Part shown: one piece after another, positions 1-8,709 of the stretch | Layout: each line of letters opens with the position of its first letter | Numbering within the stretch: the first letter of the stretch is position 1 | DNA from: Martinezella lusitana | Lineage (GTDB): Bacteria > Pseudomonadota > Alphaproteobacteria > Rhizobiales > Rhizobiaceae | DNA: 64,000 bases | Assembly (NCBI RefSeq): GCF_014207095.1 | Contig: NZ_JACHBG010000003.1 | Coordinates: forward strand, 186,001-250,000 | Reading direction: 5' to 3' | Program-made: the position numbers and the translations under genes | Notes under the pieces: model-generated | Databases searched by the model: none | The model's input: the letters and a program-made list of their open reading frames with translations, nothing else | Told to the model about the DNA's origin: nothing

Positions 1-246
1 GCATTTCTTGATGCTTACACACAGTTATTCATAAGCGCCGGCAGTTGCAGGCATTGCAATTTTCAATTTTTAGCCAAAACTCGCGGCTGCATCAGGCGCG
101 TGATCTCCTCGGGGAGGAAATCGGGAGAGCACCCACTGGCGCGAAATTCCGCGCTTATTCGGCCGGAAAGTTCTGCGTAATTCATCATGGGGGACACGAG
201 ACAGATCGATTGACGATGTCCCTGGTGCAATTGGGAGGATTGAGCA
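1..246. other. Leader region upstream of the MFS gene
   Basis: No convincing gene is visible here. The stretch ends in a plausible ribosome binding site (GGGAGGATTGAG just before position 247) and probably carries the promoter of the MFS gene. I could not assign a clear -35/-10 pair. The window edge cuts off whatever lies further upstream. Confidence 0.4.
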
Positions 247-2130
247 ATGGCAACCACGTCCATGGCCGAGACAACGGGTCGAGGCATGACGAGGGAAGAG
301 AAGAAGGTCATCTTCGCCTCATCCCTCGGAACAGTGTTCGAATGGTATGACTTCTATCTTTACGGATCCCTGGCTGCCTTCATCGGCACAACCTTCTTCA
401 GTGATTATCCGGAGGCAACCCGAAACATCTTCGCCCTGCTCGCCTTTGCGGCAGGCTTCCTCGTCCGGCCATTCGGCGCCCTGGTCTTCGGACGCATCGG
501 CGACCTTGTTGGACGCAAGTACACCTTTCTCGTCACGATCCTGATCATGGGTCTTTCGACCTTCCTGGTTGGCGTTCTTCCGGGATCGGCAAGCTGGGGC
601 ATCGCCGCCCCTGTCATCCTTATCATCCTGCGTATGCTGCAGGGCCTTGCGCTCGGCGGCGAATATGGCGGGGCCGCCACCTATGTCGCCGAGCATGCGC
701 CGGACGACAAACGCGGCTATTATACGTCATGGATCCAGACGACGGCGACCCTCGGGCTTTTCCTGTCGCTGATCGTCATCCTGGTCGTTCAAAACGCCAT
801 GGGTAAGGATGCCTTCGCCACCTGGGGCTGGCGCATTCCTTTCCTCGTATCCTGCCTTCTGCTCGCCATCTCGGTCTGGATCCGCATGTCGCTTAGCGAA
901 TCCCCGGCCTTCAAAAAGATGAAGGAAGAAGGCAAGGGATCCAAGGCGCCGCTCTCTGAGGCCTTCGGCCAATGGAAAAATGCCAGAATCGCGCTTATCG
1001 CGCTGCTTGGCCTCACCGCCGGTCAGGCTGTCGTCTGGTATACCGGTCAGTTCTATTCGCTGTTCTTCCTGCAGAACGTACTGAAAGTCGATGGCCAGTC
1101 GGTCAATATCATGATCGCGATCGCGCTGTTCATCGGCAGCGGATTCTTCGTGTTCTTCGGCTGGCTTTCCGACAAAATCGGCCGCAAGCCCATCATCATG
1201 GCAGGCCTTGCGCTCGCAATCCTCACCTATTCCACTCTGTTTAACGCGCTGACACGGGCCGCCAATCCGGCTCTTGCCCAGGCGGAGCAGACCATCCATG
1301 CCACTGTTACGGCAGCACCTGGCGACTGCACATTCCAGTTCAACCCTGTGGGAACGGCGAAGTTCAATAATTCCTGCGATATCGCGACCTCGTTTCTGTC
1401 GAAATCATCCGTTCCCTATACGATTGCCGATGGCCCTGCGGGTCAGCCGGCAACGGTCAAGGTCGGCGACGCGACGATAACATCCTATGATGCGACCGCC
1501 GCCGGAAAGGACGCCGCAGCCAAGGGCGTCGCTTTCACGCATGACATGAACCTTGCGCTGCAAAAATCCGGCTTCCCGCTGGCGCGCGATCCAGCCAAGG
1601 TTCCCGACGCAAAACTCGATGCCTTCATCGCAGCAAACCCTGAGCTCGGGCTCAACGCAGCCACGGTTCGAGCTGGCGAAAAGACCGTCACGCCGATCGC
1701 CGATCTCGTCAAGGCCAAGCTTTTGACGGCGGAGCAGGCAGGCGGCGCGACGGACATGCCTGTCTATACGATTGCCAAAGGCGGTGCCTTTAAGATGGTT
1801 GCCGACCCCGCAGGCATCAATTGGCCGCTGACCATCCTCATTCTGACGATCCTCGTCATCTATGTGACCATGGTTTACGGTCCGATCGCCGCCATTCTGG
1901 TGGAGATGTTCCCGACGCGCATCCGCTATACCGGCATGTCGCTGCCTTATCATATCGGCAACGGCTGGTTCGGCGGTCTGCTTCCGGCAACCGTTTTTGC
2001 CATGAGCGCAGCCAAGGGCGATATCTACTATGGCCTTTGGTATCCCATCGCGATCGCCGCAATGACACTGGTCATCGGCCTGATCTTCGTGCGCGAGACC
2101 AAGGGCGTCAATCTCGACTCGATCAACTAA
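247..2130 (+). CDS. MFS transporter, metabolite:H+ symporter (MHS) type, with a large periplasmic insertion
   Basis: This is a 627-residue inner-membrane carrier of the major facilitator superfamily. It resembles the ProP/KgtP/ShiA branch that imports organic acids or osmolytes with protons. The family motif GRIGDLVGRK sits at residues 82-91, GEYGG at 138-142 and a second GWLSDKIGRKP motif near 305-315. Typical family members have about 430-550 residues. Here an extra hydrophilic block of about 180 residues (roughly 339-522), with Cys361 and Cys377, lies late in the protein between membrane segments, before the final helices resume at about 526. The start has GGGAGGAT upstream. A strong hairpin terminator follows the stop, so it appears to be a single-gene unit. 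The substrate cannot be told from sequence alone. Confidence 0.9.
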   Translation: MATTSMAETTGRGMTREEKKVIFASSLGTVFEWYDFYLYGSLAAFIGTTFFSDYPEATRNIFALLAFAAGFLVRPFGALVFGRIGDLVGRKYTFLVTILIMGLSTFLVGVLPGSASWGIAAPVILIILRMLQGLALGGEYGGAATYVAEHAPDDKRGYYTSWIQTTATLGLFLSLIVILVVQNAMGKDAFATWGWRIPFLVSCLLLAISVWIRMSLSESPAFKKMKEEGKGSKAPLSEAFGQWKNARIALIALLGLTAGQAVVWYTGQFYSLFFLQNVLKVDGQSVNIMIAIALFIGSGFFVFFGWLSDKIGRKPIIMAGLALAILTYSTLFNALTRAANPALAQAEQTIHATVTAAPGDCTFQFNPVGTAKFNNSCDIATSFLSKSSVPYTIADGPAGQPATVKVGDATITSYDATAAGKDAAAKGVAFTHDMNLALQKSGFPLARDPAKVPDAKLDAFIAANPELGLNAATVRAGEKTVTPIADLVKAKLLTAEQAGGATDMPVYTIAKGGAFKMVADPAGINWPLTILILTILVIYVTMVYGPIAAILVEMFPTRIRYTGMSLPYHIGNGWFGGLLPATVFAMSAAKGDIYYGLWYPIAIAAMTLVIGLIFVRETKGVNLDSIN

Positions 2131-2141
2131 CGACAATGTGG

Positions 2142-2165
2142 CCCGGCGCAGCAAACTGCGCCGGG
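2142..2165 (+). terminator. Rho-independent-type terminator after the MFS gene
   Basis: A perfect 10-bp stem (arm CCCGGCGCAG, its complement at 2156-2165) with a CAAA loop starts 11 bases after the MFS stop. It is followed by TTCTCGTT. The T tract is poor, but the position and stem strength fit termination. Confidence 0.7.
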
Positions 2166-2425
2166 TTCTCGTTCCATTCCGGCGCCCGCATCACGCGCGG
2201 CAGAAGCCCCTTTCTCCTCCCATGATCTCCGTATTGTATGTTTCGATAGCAACGTCCTTGCGGTTGAAAAATACCCGTATAGGCGGCTCGCCTTGCACCC
2301 GCACGCGCCACCAATGGCGGAAATAGAAAATTATTTCCATAGAATAAGTGATGAAAGGAAGATCGCCCTTGTGATCGGATAGCAGAAGCTTACGAGTGTG
2401 GCAGACTTTCATCGAACCTGCCTCC

Positions 2426-3910
2426 ATGACCCTGCTGACCATCCAAAATCTGTCCCGTGCTTTCGGCTCGACGCAAGCCCTGGCGAATGCATCTCTGACA
2501 ATCGACAAGGGCGAGATCGTCGCGCTGATGGGCGCCAACGGCGCCGGTAAATCGACGCTGGTAAAGATCCTGTCCGGTATTCATTCGGCCGATGCGGGCA
2601 GCATCCTGTGGAACGGCAGGGAGTATCGTGCCGATAGCCCGGCGCAGGCAGTGGCTCAAGGCATCGTCACCGTGCACCAGTCCACTGATGTTGTCGGCGT
2701 CGCTGGCCTTTCCGTCGCGGATGCGCTGCTGCTCAATCAGTTCGTCGACGGGCGGCAACCGTTCTTCCTATCGCGCCGTTCGGTCCGAAAGAGAGCCGCC
2801 ACGATATTGGAGGAGGCAGGTTTTGCCCTTCCGCTTGACCGGGATTTCGGCGATCTTGGAACCGCCGACCGGCAAATGGTCGCCATCGCCCGCGCCCTAT
2901 CGAACAAGGCGCAACTGCTGATCCTCGACGAACCCACAGCAAGCCTTTCTGCAAGAGAGGCAACCCGGCTCTATGAAATCGTCCGCCAGCTGAAGGCACG
3001 CGGGATCGGCATTCTCTACATCTCTCACCGCACCGCCGATCTCGACGCGCTCGCCGATCGCGTCGTCATCCTGCGCGGTGGACGCAATGTCGGCGCCTTT
3101 GCCCGGCCGATCGATTTCGACGCAGCCATCGAGACCATGATCGGCCGGTCGATGAAAGCCGCACGCCCGCATCGGCGCGAACAGTTCGACCGGACAGTGC
3201 TCCAACTTCAGGGCATAAGGCTATTTCCCGACAGCCCATCCTTTGACCTTTCGTTGCATGCGGGCGAAGTCGTGGCCGTAACCGGGGTGCTCGGCGCAGG
3301 CAAGAGCCGGCTGCTCTCGGCGCTTTTCGGCATAGAACGTTTTGCGACCGGCGAGGCGCTACTAGACGGCAAGCCCTACGGGCCGCGCTCGCCGGCCGAG
3401 GCCATCGCACGCGGTGTTGTCTTGGCGGCCGCGGACCGTCACCGCTCTTCACTAATGCCACCAGACTGGCCGGGCGAGAGCATTGCAGCCACGATCAGTC
3501 TGCCGCACCTGAAGCAATGGTATGCATCCGGCTTCCTTTTTTCCGGGCGGGAAACCCGCGAGGGAGAAGAGGCCATCGGCCGACTTGGCATCAAGGCATC
3601 GGGACCGGATGCATCGGTCTGGTCGCTTTCGGGCGGTAACCAGCAAAAGGTCGTGTTGGCGCGCTGGGAGGCCGAACCAAGCCGGCTGTTGCTTCTCGAT
3701 GAGCCGTTTCAGGGTGTGGATGTCGGCGCCCGCCAGGACATCATCGCAGCCATACGTGCCCACAGCGATCGCGCTACGTTGATTGCGACGTCAGATCCGG
3801 AGGAGGCGCTTGAAGTCGCCGACAGGGTGTTGGTCATGGAACATCATAGCCTGAAGGACGTCACACCGACGACCGCTGATATCAAGCAAAGCGAGGAATA
3901 CGCCAGATGA
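2426..3910 (+). CDS. Sugar-type ABC transporter, tandem ATP-binding protein
   Basis: This is a fused two-domain ATPase of the RbsA/XylG/MglA class that energises CUT2-type sugar importers. The first nucleotide-binding domain has a clean Walker A (GANGAGKST, residues 36-44) but a degenerate signature (GTADRQMVAIARAL). The second has a degenerate Walker A (GVLGAGKS) and an intact signature (LSGGNQQKVVLARW), the usual asymmetry of the class. From this ATG the protein has 494 residues. A GTG at 2396 would add 10 residues with no better ribosome site, so I prefer the ATG. The stop overlaps the permease start (ATGA), which shows translational coupling. Substrate not identifiable. Confidence 0.9.
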   Translation: MTLLTIQNLSRAFGSTQALANASLTIDKGEIVALMGANGAGKSTLVKILSGIHSADAGSILWNGREYRADSPAQAVAQGIVTVHQSTDVVGVAGLSVADALLLNQFVDGRQPFFLSRRSVRKRAATILEEAGFALPLDRDFGDLGTADRQMVAIARALSNKAQLLILDEPTASLSAREATRLYEIVRQLKARGIGILYISHRTADLDALADRVVILRGGRNVGAFARPIDFDAAIETMIGRSMKAARPHRREQFDRTVLQLQGIRLFPDSPSFDLSLHAGEVVAVTGVLGAGKSRLLSALFGIERFATGEALLDGKPYGPRSPAEAIARGVVLAAADRHRSSLMPPDWPGESIAATISLPHLKQWYASGFLFSGRETREGEEAIGRLGIKASGPDASVWSLSGGNQQKVVLARWEAEPSRLLLLDEPFQGVDVGARQDIIAAIRAHSDRATLIATSDPEEALEVADRVLVMEHHSLKDVTPTTADIKQSEEYAR

Positions 3911-4941
3911 CCGACGGTAGCGTCCAAATCGGGGAAAAAGGAAAGTCGGCACGCGAAGCGTTCTCGCTCAAGGAACTTGTCCGGCGCGGCGCGGTGTTTT
4001 TCCTGCTCTTTGCCCTGATCGTCGTCTTCAGCTTTGCCCAGCCGGCCTTCATCAACATCAACAATCTGATGAGCATCCTGCAGGCAGTCTCCGTCGTCGC
4101 CATCATCGGCGCCGGTGTCACCATCACGCTTGCCATTGGTGGCTTCGATCTGTCTGTGGGTGCAGTTGCCGCCTCGAGCGTCATGGCCGCCAGCTACGCG
4201 ATGATCGTGCTCAATCTCAATGCCTATCAGACTGTGCCGTTGGTGCTTGTGTTCGGCGCGCTCGTTGGGTTCGTCAATTCCTTTCTGATCGTGCGCCTGA
4301 AGGTGCCGGATCTGCTAGCCACCCTTGCCACCATGTTTCTCCTGACCGGTCTCCAACTGATCCCGACGGCCGGGCGCTCGATCTCCGTAGGCTTGATCCT
4401 TCCGAGCGGGGCCACCGCGACCGGCAAGGTCGACCCGGCATTCCTGACCATCGGCAGGTCGAGCCTCTTCGGAACCATTCCCCTGCCTGTCATCTTCATG
4501 CTGGTCGTCGCGTTCGTGCTCTACGTCTTGACCGAGCGCACCCGTCTTGGGCGCCTCCTTTATGCAACCGGCGGCAACGAAGCCGCGACGCGGCTTGCGG
4601 GAGCAAACGTGCCCCGTCTGAAGACCTTCGCCTATGTGATGTCGGGCGTTCTTGCATCGCTCGGCGGCATCATCGTTGCCGCGCGCGTCGGACGCGGCGA
4701 CGTTTCGTCCGGCGCATCATTGCTGATGGATTCCGTTGCCGCTTCGCTCATCGGCTTTGCGGTCCTCGGTCTGCGACGGCCGAACGTGCTGGGAACGACG
4801 ATTGGCGCAGTCTTCGTCGGCATTCTCCTCAATGGCCTGACCATGTTGAATGCGCCCTATTACACGCAGGACTTCATCAAGGGCGCCGTGCTCGTTGGTG
4901 CGCTTGCACTTACCTATGGCATCAGCCGCAGCAAGACATAA
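3907..4941 (+). CDS. Sugar-type ABC transporter permease
   Basis: A 344-residue polytopic membrane protein of the RbsC/XylH family (BPD_transp_2), which forms the channel of a CUT2 importer. A charged cytoplasmic N-terminus (about 30 residues) precedes roughly eight to ten hydrophobic segments. The conserved GGFDLSVGAVAA stretch and the ATGGNEAATRLAGANVPR loop, typical of contact with the ATPase, are present. It starts inside the ATPase stop codon (4-base ATGA overlap). The binding-protein gene follows after 46 bases. The three genes form one importer operon. Confidence 0.92.
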   Translation: MTDGSVQIGEKGKSAREAFSLKELVRRGAVFFLLFALIVVFSFAQPAFININNLMSILQAVSVVAIIGAGVTITLAIGGFDLSVGAVAASSVMAASYAMIVLNLNAYQTVPLVLVFGALVGFVNSFLIVRLKVPDLLATLATMFLLTGLQLIPTAGRSISVGLILPSGATATGKVDPAFLTIGRSSLFGTIPLPVIFMLVVAFVLYVLTERTRLGRLLYATGGNEAATRLAGANVPRLKTFAYVMSGVLASLGGIIVAARVGRGDVSSGASLLMDSVAASLIGFAVLGLRRPNVLGTTIGAVFVGILLNGLTMLNAPYYTQDFIKGAVLVGALALTYGISRSKT

Positions 4942-4987
4942 AGGCCGCGGGAACACTCACTCCAACCTAAAGCTCAATGGATTTTCA

Positions 4988-6031
4988 ATGATGAAATTGC
5001 TCAGCACAATCGCAGTCGCCGTCGTCGCCGGTTCGCTTCTGACAACAGTCGCATCGGCTGCGGGCCTACCCGGCGCGCCTGCCCCCTTCGACAAGAAGGC
5101 GGTCAACATCGCCGTCGTCAGCTTCCTCGGCAGCGGCGACTGGCTGCAGGCCTTCGAGGCCGGCGTCAAGCGACAGGCCGATGCCCTTGGCGTCAATCTC
5201 ACTGTTTCGCAGGCCCGCAACGACAACGACACGCAGCGCAATCTCATCGAGCAGGCGATCAACCTCGGCGTCGACGGTATCATCATCAACAATGGCCGCC
5301 CTGAAGTCCTCAAGGACGTCGCGCAAAAGGCTCTCGATAAGGGCATCAAGGTCGTCGCCTATGACGTCGATCTCAACAATCCGCAGGTGCCGCAGATCGA
5401 ACAGAGCGACAAGGACATGGCCAAGCTGGCGCTCGATCAAGCCGTCAAGGACAAGGGCGAAGGCTTTACCGGCGGTGTCGTCTATGTCGCCGGTTTTGCG
5501 CCGCTCGACCGCCGCTATGCCGTCTGGAAAGATTTCATTGCCAAGCACAACTTGAAGGAAAAGGCCGTCTGGGGCGTCGTCAACGACACCGTTCCGGCCT
5601 CCGTCGCCGACCAGACCAAGGCGGTGCTGCGCGCCAATCCGGATATTTCGGTGATTTTCACACCCTGGGATGAATTCGCAAAGGGTGCAAAGCTCGCCAT
5701 CGACGAACTCGGTCTCTCAAGCCAAGTGAAGATCTATGGCGTCGACACCTCGACCGCTGACATCCAACTGATGGTCGAGCCGGACAGTGCCTGGGTCGCA
5801 ACCGCCGCAACCAACGCTGCCGTCGTCGGCGAAGTCTCGGTCCGTGCCGTTTCGCTCGCCATCGCCGGCCAATCCCCGGGGCGTTCCGTTCTCCTCCAGC
5901 CGACGCTCATCACCCGCGACGATCTGATCAGCAACAAGATCGGCACGATTGAGGAGCTGCAGCAGAAGTTCCCCGCTTTCCTCAAGAGCGATGCGGCAAC
6001 GGCATCCTGGATTCCGGCTGCGAAAAACTAA
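4988..6031 (+). CDS. Sugar-type ABC transporter periplasmic binding protein
   Basis: A 347-residue solute-binding protein of the Peripla_BP_4 (ribose/galactose) class. The first ~24 residues form a signal peptide ending in VASA before AGLPGAP, so the mature protein is periplasmic. The type I fold is recognisable: repeats of NIAVVSFLGSGDWLQ, DGIIINNGRPE and a hinge near IYGVDTSTADIQLM. Two adjacent ATGs (4988 and 4991) could start it. No strong ribosome site distinguishes them. It closes the importer operon, and a terminator hairpin follows 24 bases after the stop. The ligand is unknown; context gives no sugar-specific enzyme. Confidence 0.9.
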   Translation: MMKLLSTIAVAVVAGSLLTTVASAAGLPGAPAPFDKKAVNIAVVSFLGSGDWLQAFEAGVKRQADALGVNLTVSQARNDNDTQRNLIEQAINLGVDGIIINNGRPEVLKDVAQKALDKGIKVVAYDVDLNNPQVPQIEQSDKDMAKLALDQAVKDKGEGFTGGVVYVAGFAPLDRRYAVWKDFIAKHNLKEKAVWGVVNDTVPASVADQTKAVLRANPDISVIFTPWDEFAKGAKLAIDELGLSSQVKIYGVDTSTADIQLMVEPDSAWVATAATNAAVVGEVSVRAVSLAIAGQSPGRSVLLQPTLITRDDLISNKIGTIEELQQKFPAFLKSDAATASWIPAAKN

Positions 6032-6054
6032 TTCGCGCCACCATTGGCCAAATG

Positions 6055-6090
6055 TGCCGCTCCACCTTCCGGAGCGGCATTTCTTGTTTT
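6055..6090 (+). terminator. Terminator after the ABC importer operon
   Basis: A 9-bp perfect stem (TGCCGCTCC, complement at 6071-6079) with a 7-base loop is followed by TTTCTTGTTTT. This is a standard intrinsic terminator and separates the importer operon from the beta-propeller gene at 6114. Confidence 0.85.
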
Positions 6091-6113
6091 CAGAAGACGT
6101 ATGAGGAAGATCC

Positions 6114-7367
6114 ATGCCATCGACCGAGCTGCCAAAGCCGGATTTTGCCCGCAACATGAAGCTCATCGGCCATAGCGATATCGGCGGCCGCGGCGATGGA
6201 CTGCAGCTGATGGTTCACCGCGGTTACGCCTATGTCGCCCACCCCTGGTCGCAAGGCTTTTCAATCGTCGACGTTCGCGATCCGAAGAACCCACAGACGG
6301 TGAACTATGTGGCGGCACCGGCAAACACCTGGAACATCCATCTGCAAACCCATGACGACCTACTGCTGGTCATCAACGCTCTCGACCTGTTCGCAGATGT
6401 GGAGACGTTCACCGACGAGAAGATCTACTACACGCAATCGGTCGGCGAGACTGTTGCCTCAAGAAAGCGCGAGCGCGCCTGGACGGCGGGCATGAGCGTG
6501 TTCGACATCTCCATTCCGGACAGGCCGCGCAAGATCGGCCAGCTTGATGTCGAAGGCGTCGGTTTCCACCGGCTCTGGTATGTCGGCGGCCGCTATGCCT
6601 ATGCCTCGGCGCTGCTCGACGGCTTCACCGACTACATCTTCGTCACCATCGACATTGCCGATCCGACCAAACCTGTTCTCGTCGGTCAATGGTGGCTCCC
6701 CGGCATGAACCGGGCGGCGGGAGAGACGCCCGACTGGGGTGACGGCAAGCGCTATGCCTTGCACCACGCGCTCGTCCACGGCGATGCGGCCTTTGCCTGC
6801 TGGCGGGACGGAGGCTTGACGCTTCTCGACATCAAGGATCATTCCGTACCCAAGCTCATCAAGCACCATAACTGGTGCCCACCCTATGGCGGCGGCACAC
6901 ACTCGCCGCTGCCGCTTCCGGGCCGCGAGCTGCTGGTGGTGGCCGATGAAGCCGTGCTGGACAATGAGGAGGACGGCCGCAAGCACACCTGGATCTTCGA
7001 CATCCGCGTGCCGGAAAACCCGATCAGTATCTCGACTTTCCCTATCCCCGCCGAGATCGACTATACCAAGAAAGGTGGCCATTTCGGCCCACACAATCTG
7101 CACGAAAACCGGCCGGGATCTTTCATCTCTGAAACGCTGATCTTTGCGACCTGGCAGAACGCCGGCATTCGCGCCTTCGACATTTCCGACCCGTATCATC
7201 CGGTTGAAACAGGCGCGCTCGTCCCAGCAGGCCCGACTATCATGACAGACCGTCGTGCCGGCCGGCCAAAGGTCATCCAATCCGCAGACGTCTTCGTCGA
7301 CGCCAACGGTCTGATCTACGCAACAGACTACAATGCCGGTCTCGAAATCATCGAATATGGCGGCTGA
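6114..7367 (+). CDS. LVIVD-repeat beta-propeller protein
   Basis: A 417-residue protein with several LVIVD-type blades. Each has a strand such as FSIVDVRDPKNP, MSVFDISIPDRP, IFVTIDIADPTKP, LTLLDIKDHSVP and IRAFDISDPYHP, a pattern known from predicted beta-propellers of unknown function. No signal peptide is visible, so it is probably cytoplasmic, unlike many exported family members. The start has GAGGAAG 7 bases upstream. The gene follows the ABC importer operon but is separated from it by a terminator, so the functional link is open. A bidirectional terminator lies just after its stop. Confidence 0.75.
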   Translation: MPSTELPKPDFARNMKLIGHSDIGGRGDGLQLMVHRGYAYVAHPWSQGFSIVDVRDPKNPQTVNYVAAPANTWNIHLQTHDDLLLVINALDLFADVETFTDEKIYYTQSVGETVASRKRERAWTAGMSVFDISIPDRPRKIGQLDVEGVGFHRLWYVGGRYAYASALLDGFTDYIFVTIDIADPTKPVLVGQWWLPGMNRAAGETPDWGDGKRYALHHALVHGDAAFACWRDGGLTLLDIKDHSVPKLIKHHNWCPPYGGGTHSPLPLPGRELLVVADEAVLDNEEDGRKHTWIFDIRVPENPISISTFPIPAEIDYTKKGGHFGPHNLHENRPGSFISETLIFATWQNAGIRAFDISDPYHPVETGALVPAGPTIMTDRRAGRPKVIQSADVFVDANGLIYATDYNAGLEIIEYGG

Positions 7368-7393
7368 GCAAACTGCTCTGCCTGTCGCAAGGT

Positions 7394-7419
7394 GATCTGC
7401 CCGACATATCGGGCAGATC
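7394..7419. terminator. Bidirectional terminator between convergent genes
   Basis: A perfect 11-bp stem (GATCTGCCCGA, complement at 7409-7419) with a CATA loop sits between the ends of the LVIVD gene and the oppositely oriented aldo/keto reductase gene, 11 bases beyond the latter's stop. Confidence 0.75.
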
Positions 7420-7430
7420 GTCAAAGCCTC

Positions 7431-8474
7431 TTAGACCAGTTCCTCATGCGAGGGCTTTTCCCAGAGATTGATGCCGCCTTCGACGGCGTAACGATCGATC
7501 TCGGCAAGCTCCTCGGGGCTGAAGCTCAGGTCGTTGAGAGCGGCCACGTTTTCTTCTACCTGCCGCGCCGAGCTTGCACCGATCAATGCCGACGTCACGC
7601 GCGGATCCCGGAGAACCCAGGCGATGGCGAGCTGGGCAAGCGACTGGCCGCGGCGCTTGGCGATCTCATTCAGCGCACGGGCACGCTCGATATTTTCTTC
7701 TTTCAGATGCTCCGGCCGCAGCGGGTCGCCACCAGGTCGATTGACGCGGGAATCCTGCGGGACGCCATTCAGATATTTGTTCGTCAGCAGGCCTTGAGCA
7801 AGCGGCGTGAAGGCAATGATACCCGCCCCTACCTCGTCCGAGGCCGCCAGCAGATCCTTCTCGACCCAGCGATTGAACAGGTTGTAGGACGGCTGATTGA
7901 TCAGCAGCGGCACCTGCCGCTCCTTCAGCAACGCGGCGATTTCGCGCGTCTTGTTGCCGGAATAGGAGGACACGCCGACATAGAGCGCCTTGCCCTGCCG
8001 GACCGCCTGCGCAAGCGCATCGGCCGTCTCTTCGAGAGGCGTCTCAGCATCGAAGCGATGAGAGTAGAAAATATCGACATAGTCGAGGCCAAGTCGGGTA
8101 AGACTCTGGTCGAGGCTGGAAAGCAGTGCTTTCTTCGACCCGCCGCCACGACCATAGGGACCGGGCCACATGTCCCAGCCTGCCTTGGACGAAATGATGA
8201 GTTCATCGCGATACCCGGCCAGGTCCTGTTTCAGGATATGGCCGAAATTGATCTCGGCGCTTCCCGCGGGCGGACCATAATTATTGGCGAGATCGAAATG
8301 CGTGATGCCGAGATCGAAGGCCTTGAAGAGGATTGACCTCTGAGTATCGAGAGGCGTCGCATCGCCGAAATTGTGCCAAAGGCCAAAGGAAATTGCCGGC
8401 AGCTTGAGGCCGCTTCGGCCGACCCGGCGGAAATGTGCCGAGTCGTAGCGTTCCGGATCGGGATGGTAGGTCAT
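7431..8474 (-). CDS. Aldo/keto reductase, YghZ/GPR-like
   Basis: A 347-residue NADPH-dependent aldo/keto reductase. The catalytic tetrad is visible as Asp61, Tyr66, Lys97 and His139. Length and the N-terminal YxxxxFRRVGRSGLKLPAISFGLW pattern match the YghZ (L-glyceraldehyde-3-phosphate reductase, AKR14) group, including the GPYGRGGGSKK loop after the lysine. It is likely to reduce small aldehydes, perhaps as detoxification. The ribosome site is AGGAAGAGAATTC before the ATG. It is monocistronic, with a bidirectional terminator downstream. The 235-base upstream region carries a direct repeat that may be regulatory. Confidence 0.88.
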   Translation of the reverse strand: MTYHPDPERYDSAHFRRVGRSGLKLPAISFGLWHNFGDATPLDTQRSILFKAFDLGITHFDLANNYGPPAGSAEINFGHILKQDLAGYRDELIISSKAGWDMWPGPYGRGGGSKKALLSSLDQSLTRLGLDYVDIFYSHRFDAETPLEETADALAQAVRQGKALYVGVSSYSGNKTREIAALLKERQVPLLINQPSYNLFNRWVEKDLLAASDEVGAGIIAFTPLAQGLLTNKYLNGVPQDSRVNRPGGDPLRPEHLKEENIERARALNEIAKRRGQSLAQLAIAWVLRDPRVTSALIGASSARQVEENVAALNDLSFSPEELAEIDRYAVEGGINLWEKPSHEELV

Positions 8475-8594
8475 GAATTCTCTTCCTGTTGGTCATATTG
8501 TGCCGACACCAGCGGGGGCTGGCCAAAAGCCTGTCGCGCTCGCCCTTACAGCACCCCGAGAATGGCAGAGTCCAATCGAATAAAAAGCCATTCC

Positions 8595-8628
8595 ATGTTT
8601 TTTATCTCGTCATTCGGAGATGTTTTTT
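8595..8628. promoter_or_regulatory. Direct repeat ATGTTTTTT upstream of the aldo/keto reductase
   Basis: The 9-mer ATGTTTTTT occurs at 8595-8603 and 8620-8628, a 25-base period, about 120-155 bases upstream of the reductase start. Such spacing is compatible with an activator-type site, but no known consensus was recognised. Confidence 0.3.
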
Positions 8629-8709
8629 CCAGAGCGAAATGCATCCGACGCGTATGACTGGCATAGAGCGGCCGATGCGATCATCATGCCAAGGCGCCCG
8701 CCATCTCGC

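Noticed and set aside
727..2154. Minus-strand frames inside the first MFS gene
   Set aside because: No ribosome sites or family-like composition; the sense frame is a clear transporter.
7392..8336. A 314-codon plus-strand frame opposite the aldo/keto reductase
   Set aside because: The reductase frame has the full catalytic tetrad. The opposite frame is low-information and starts in a terminator.
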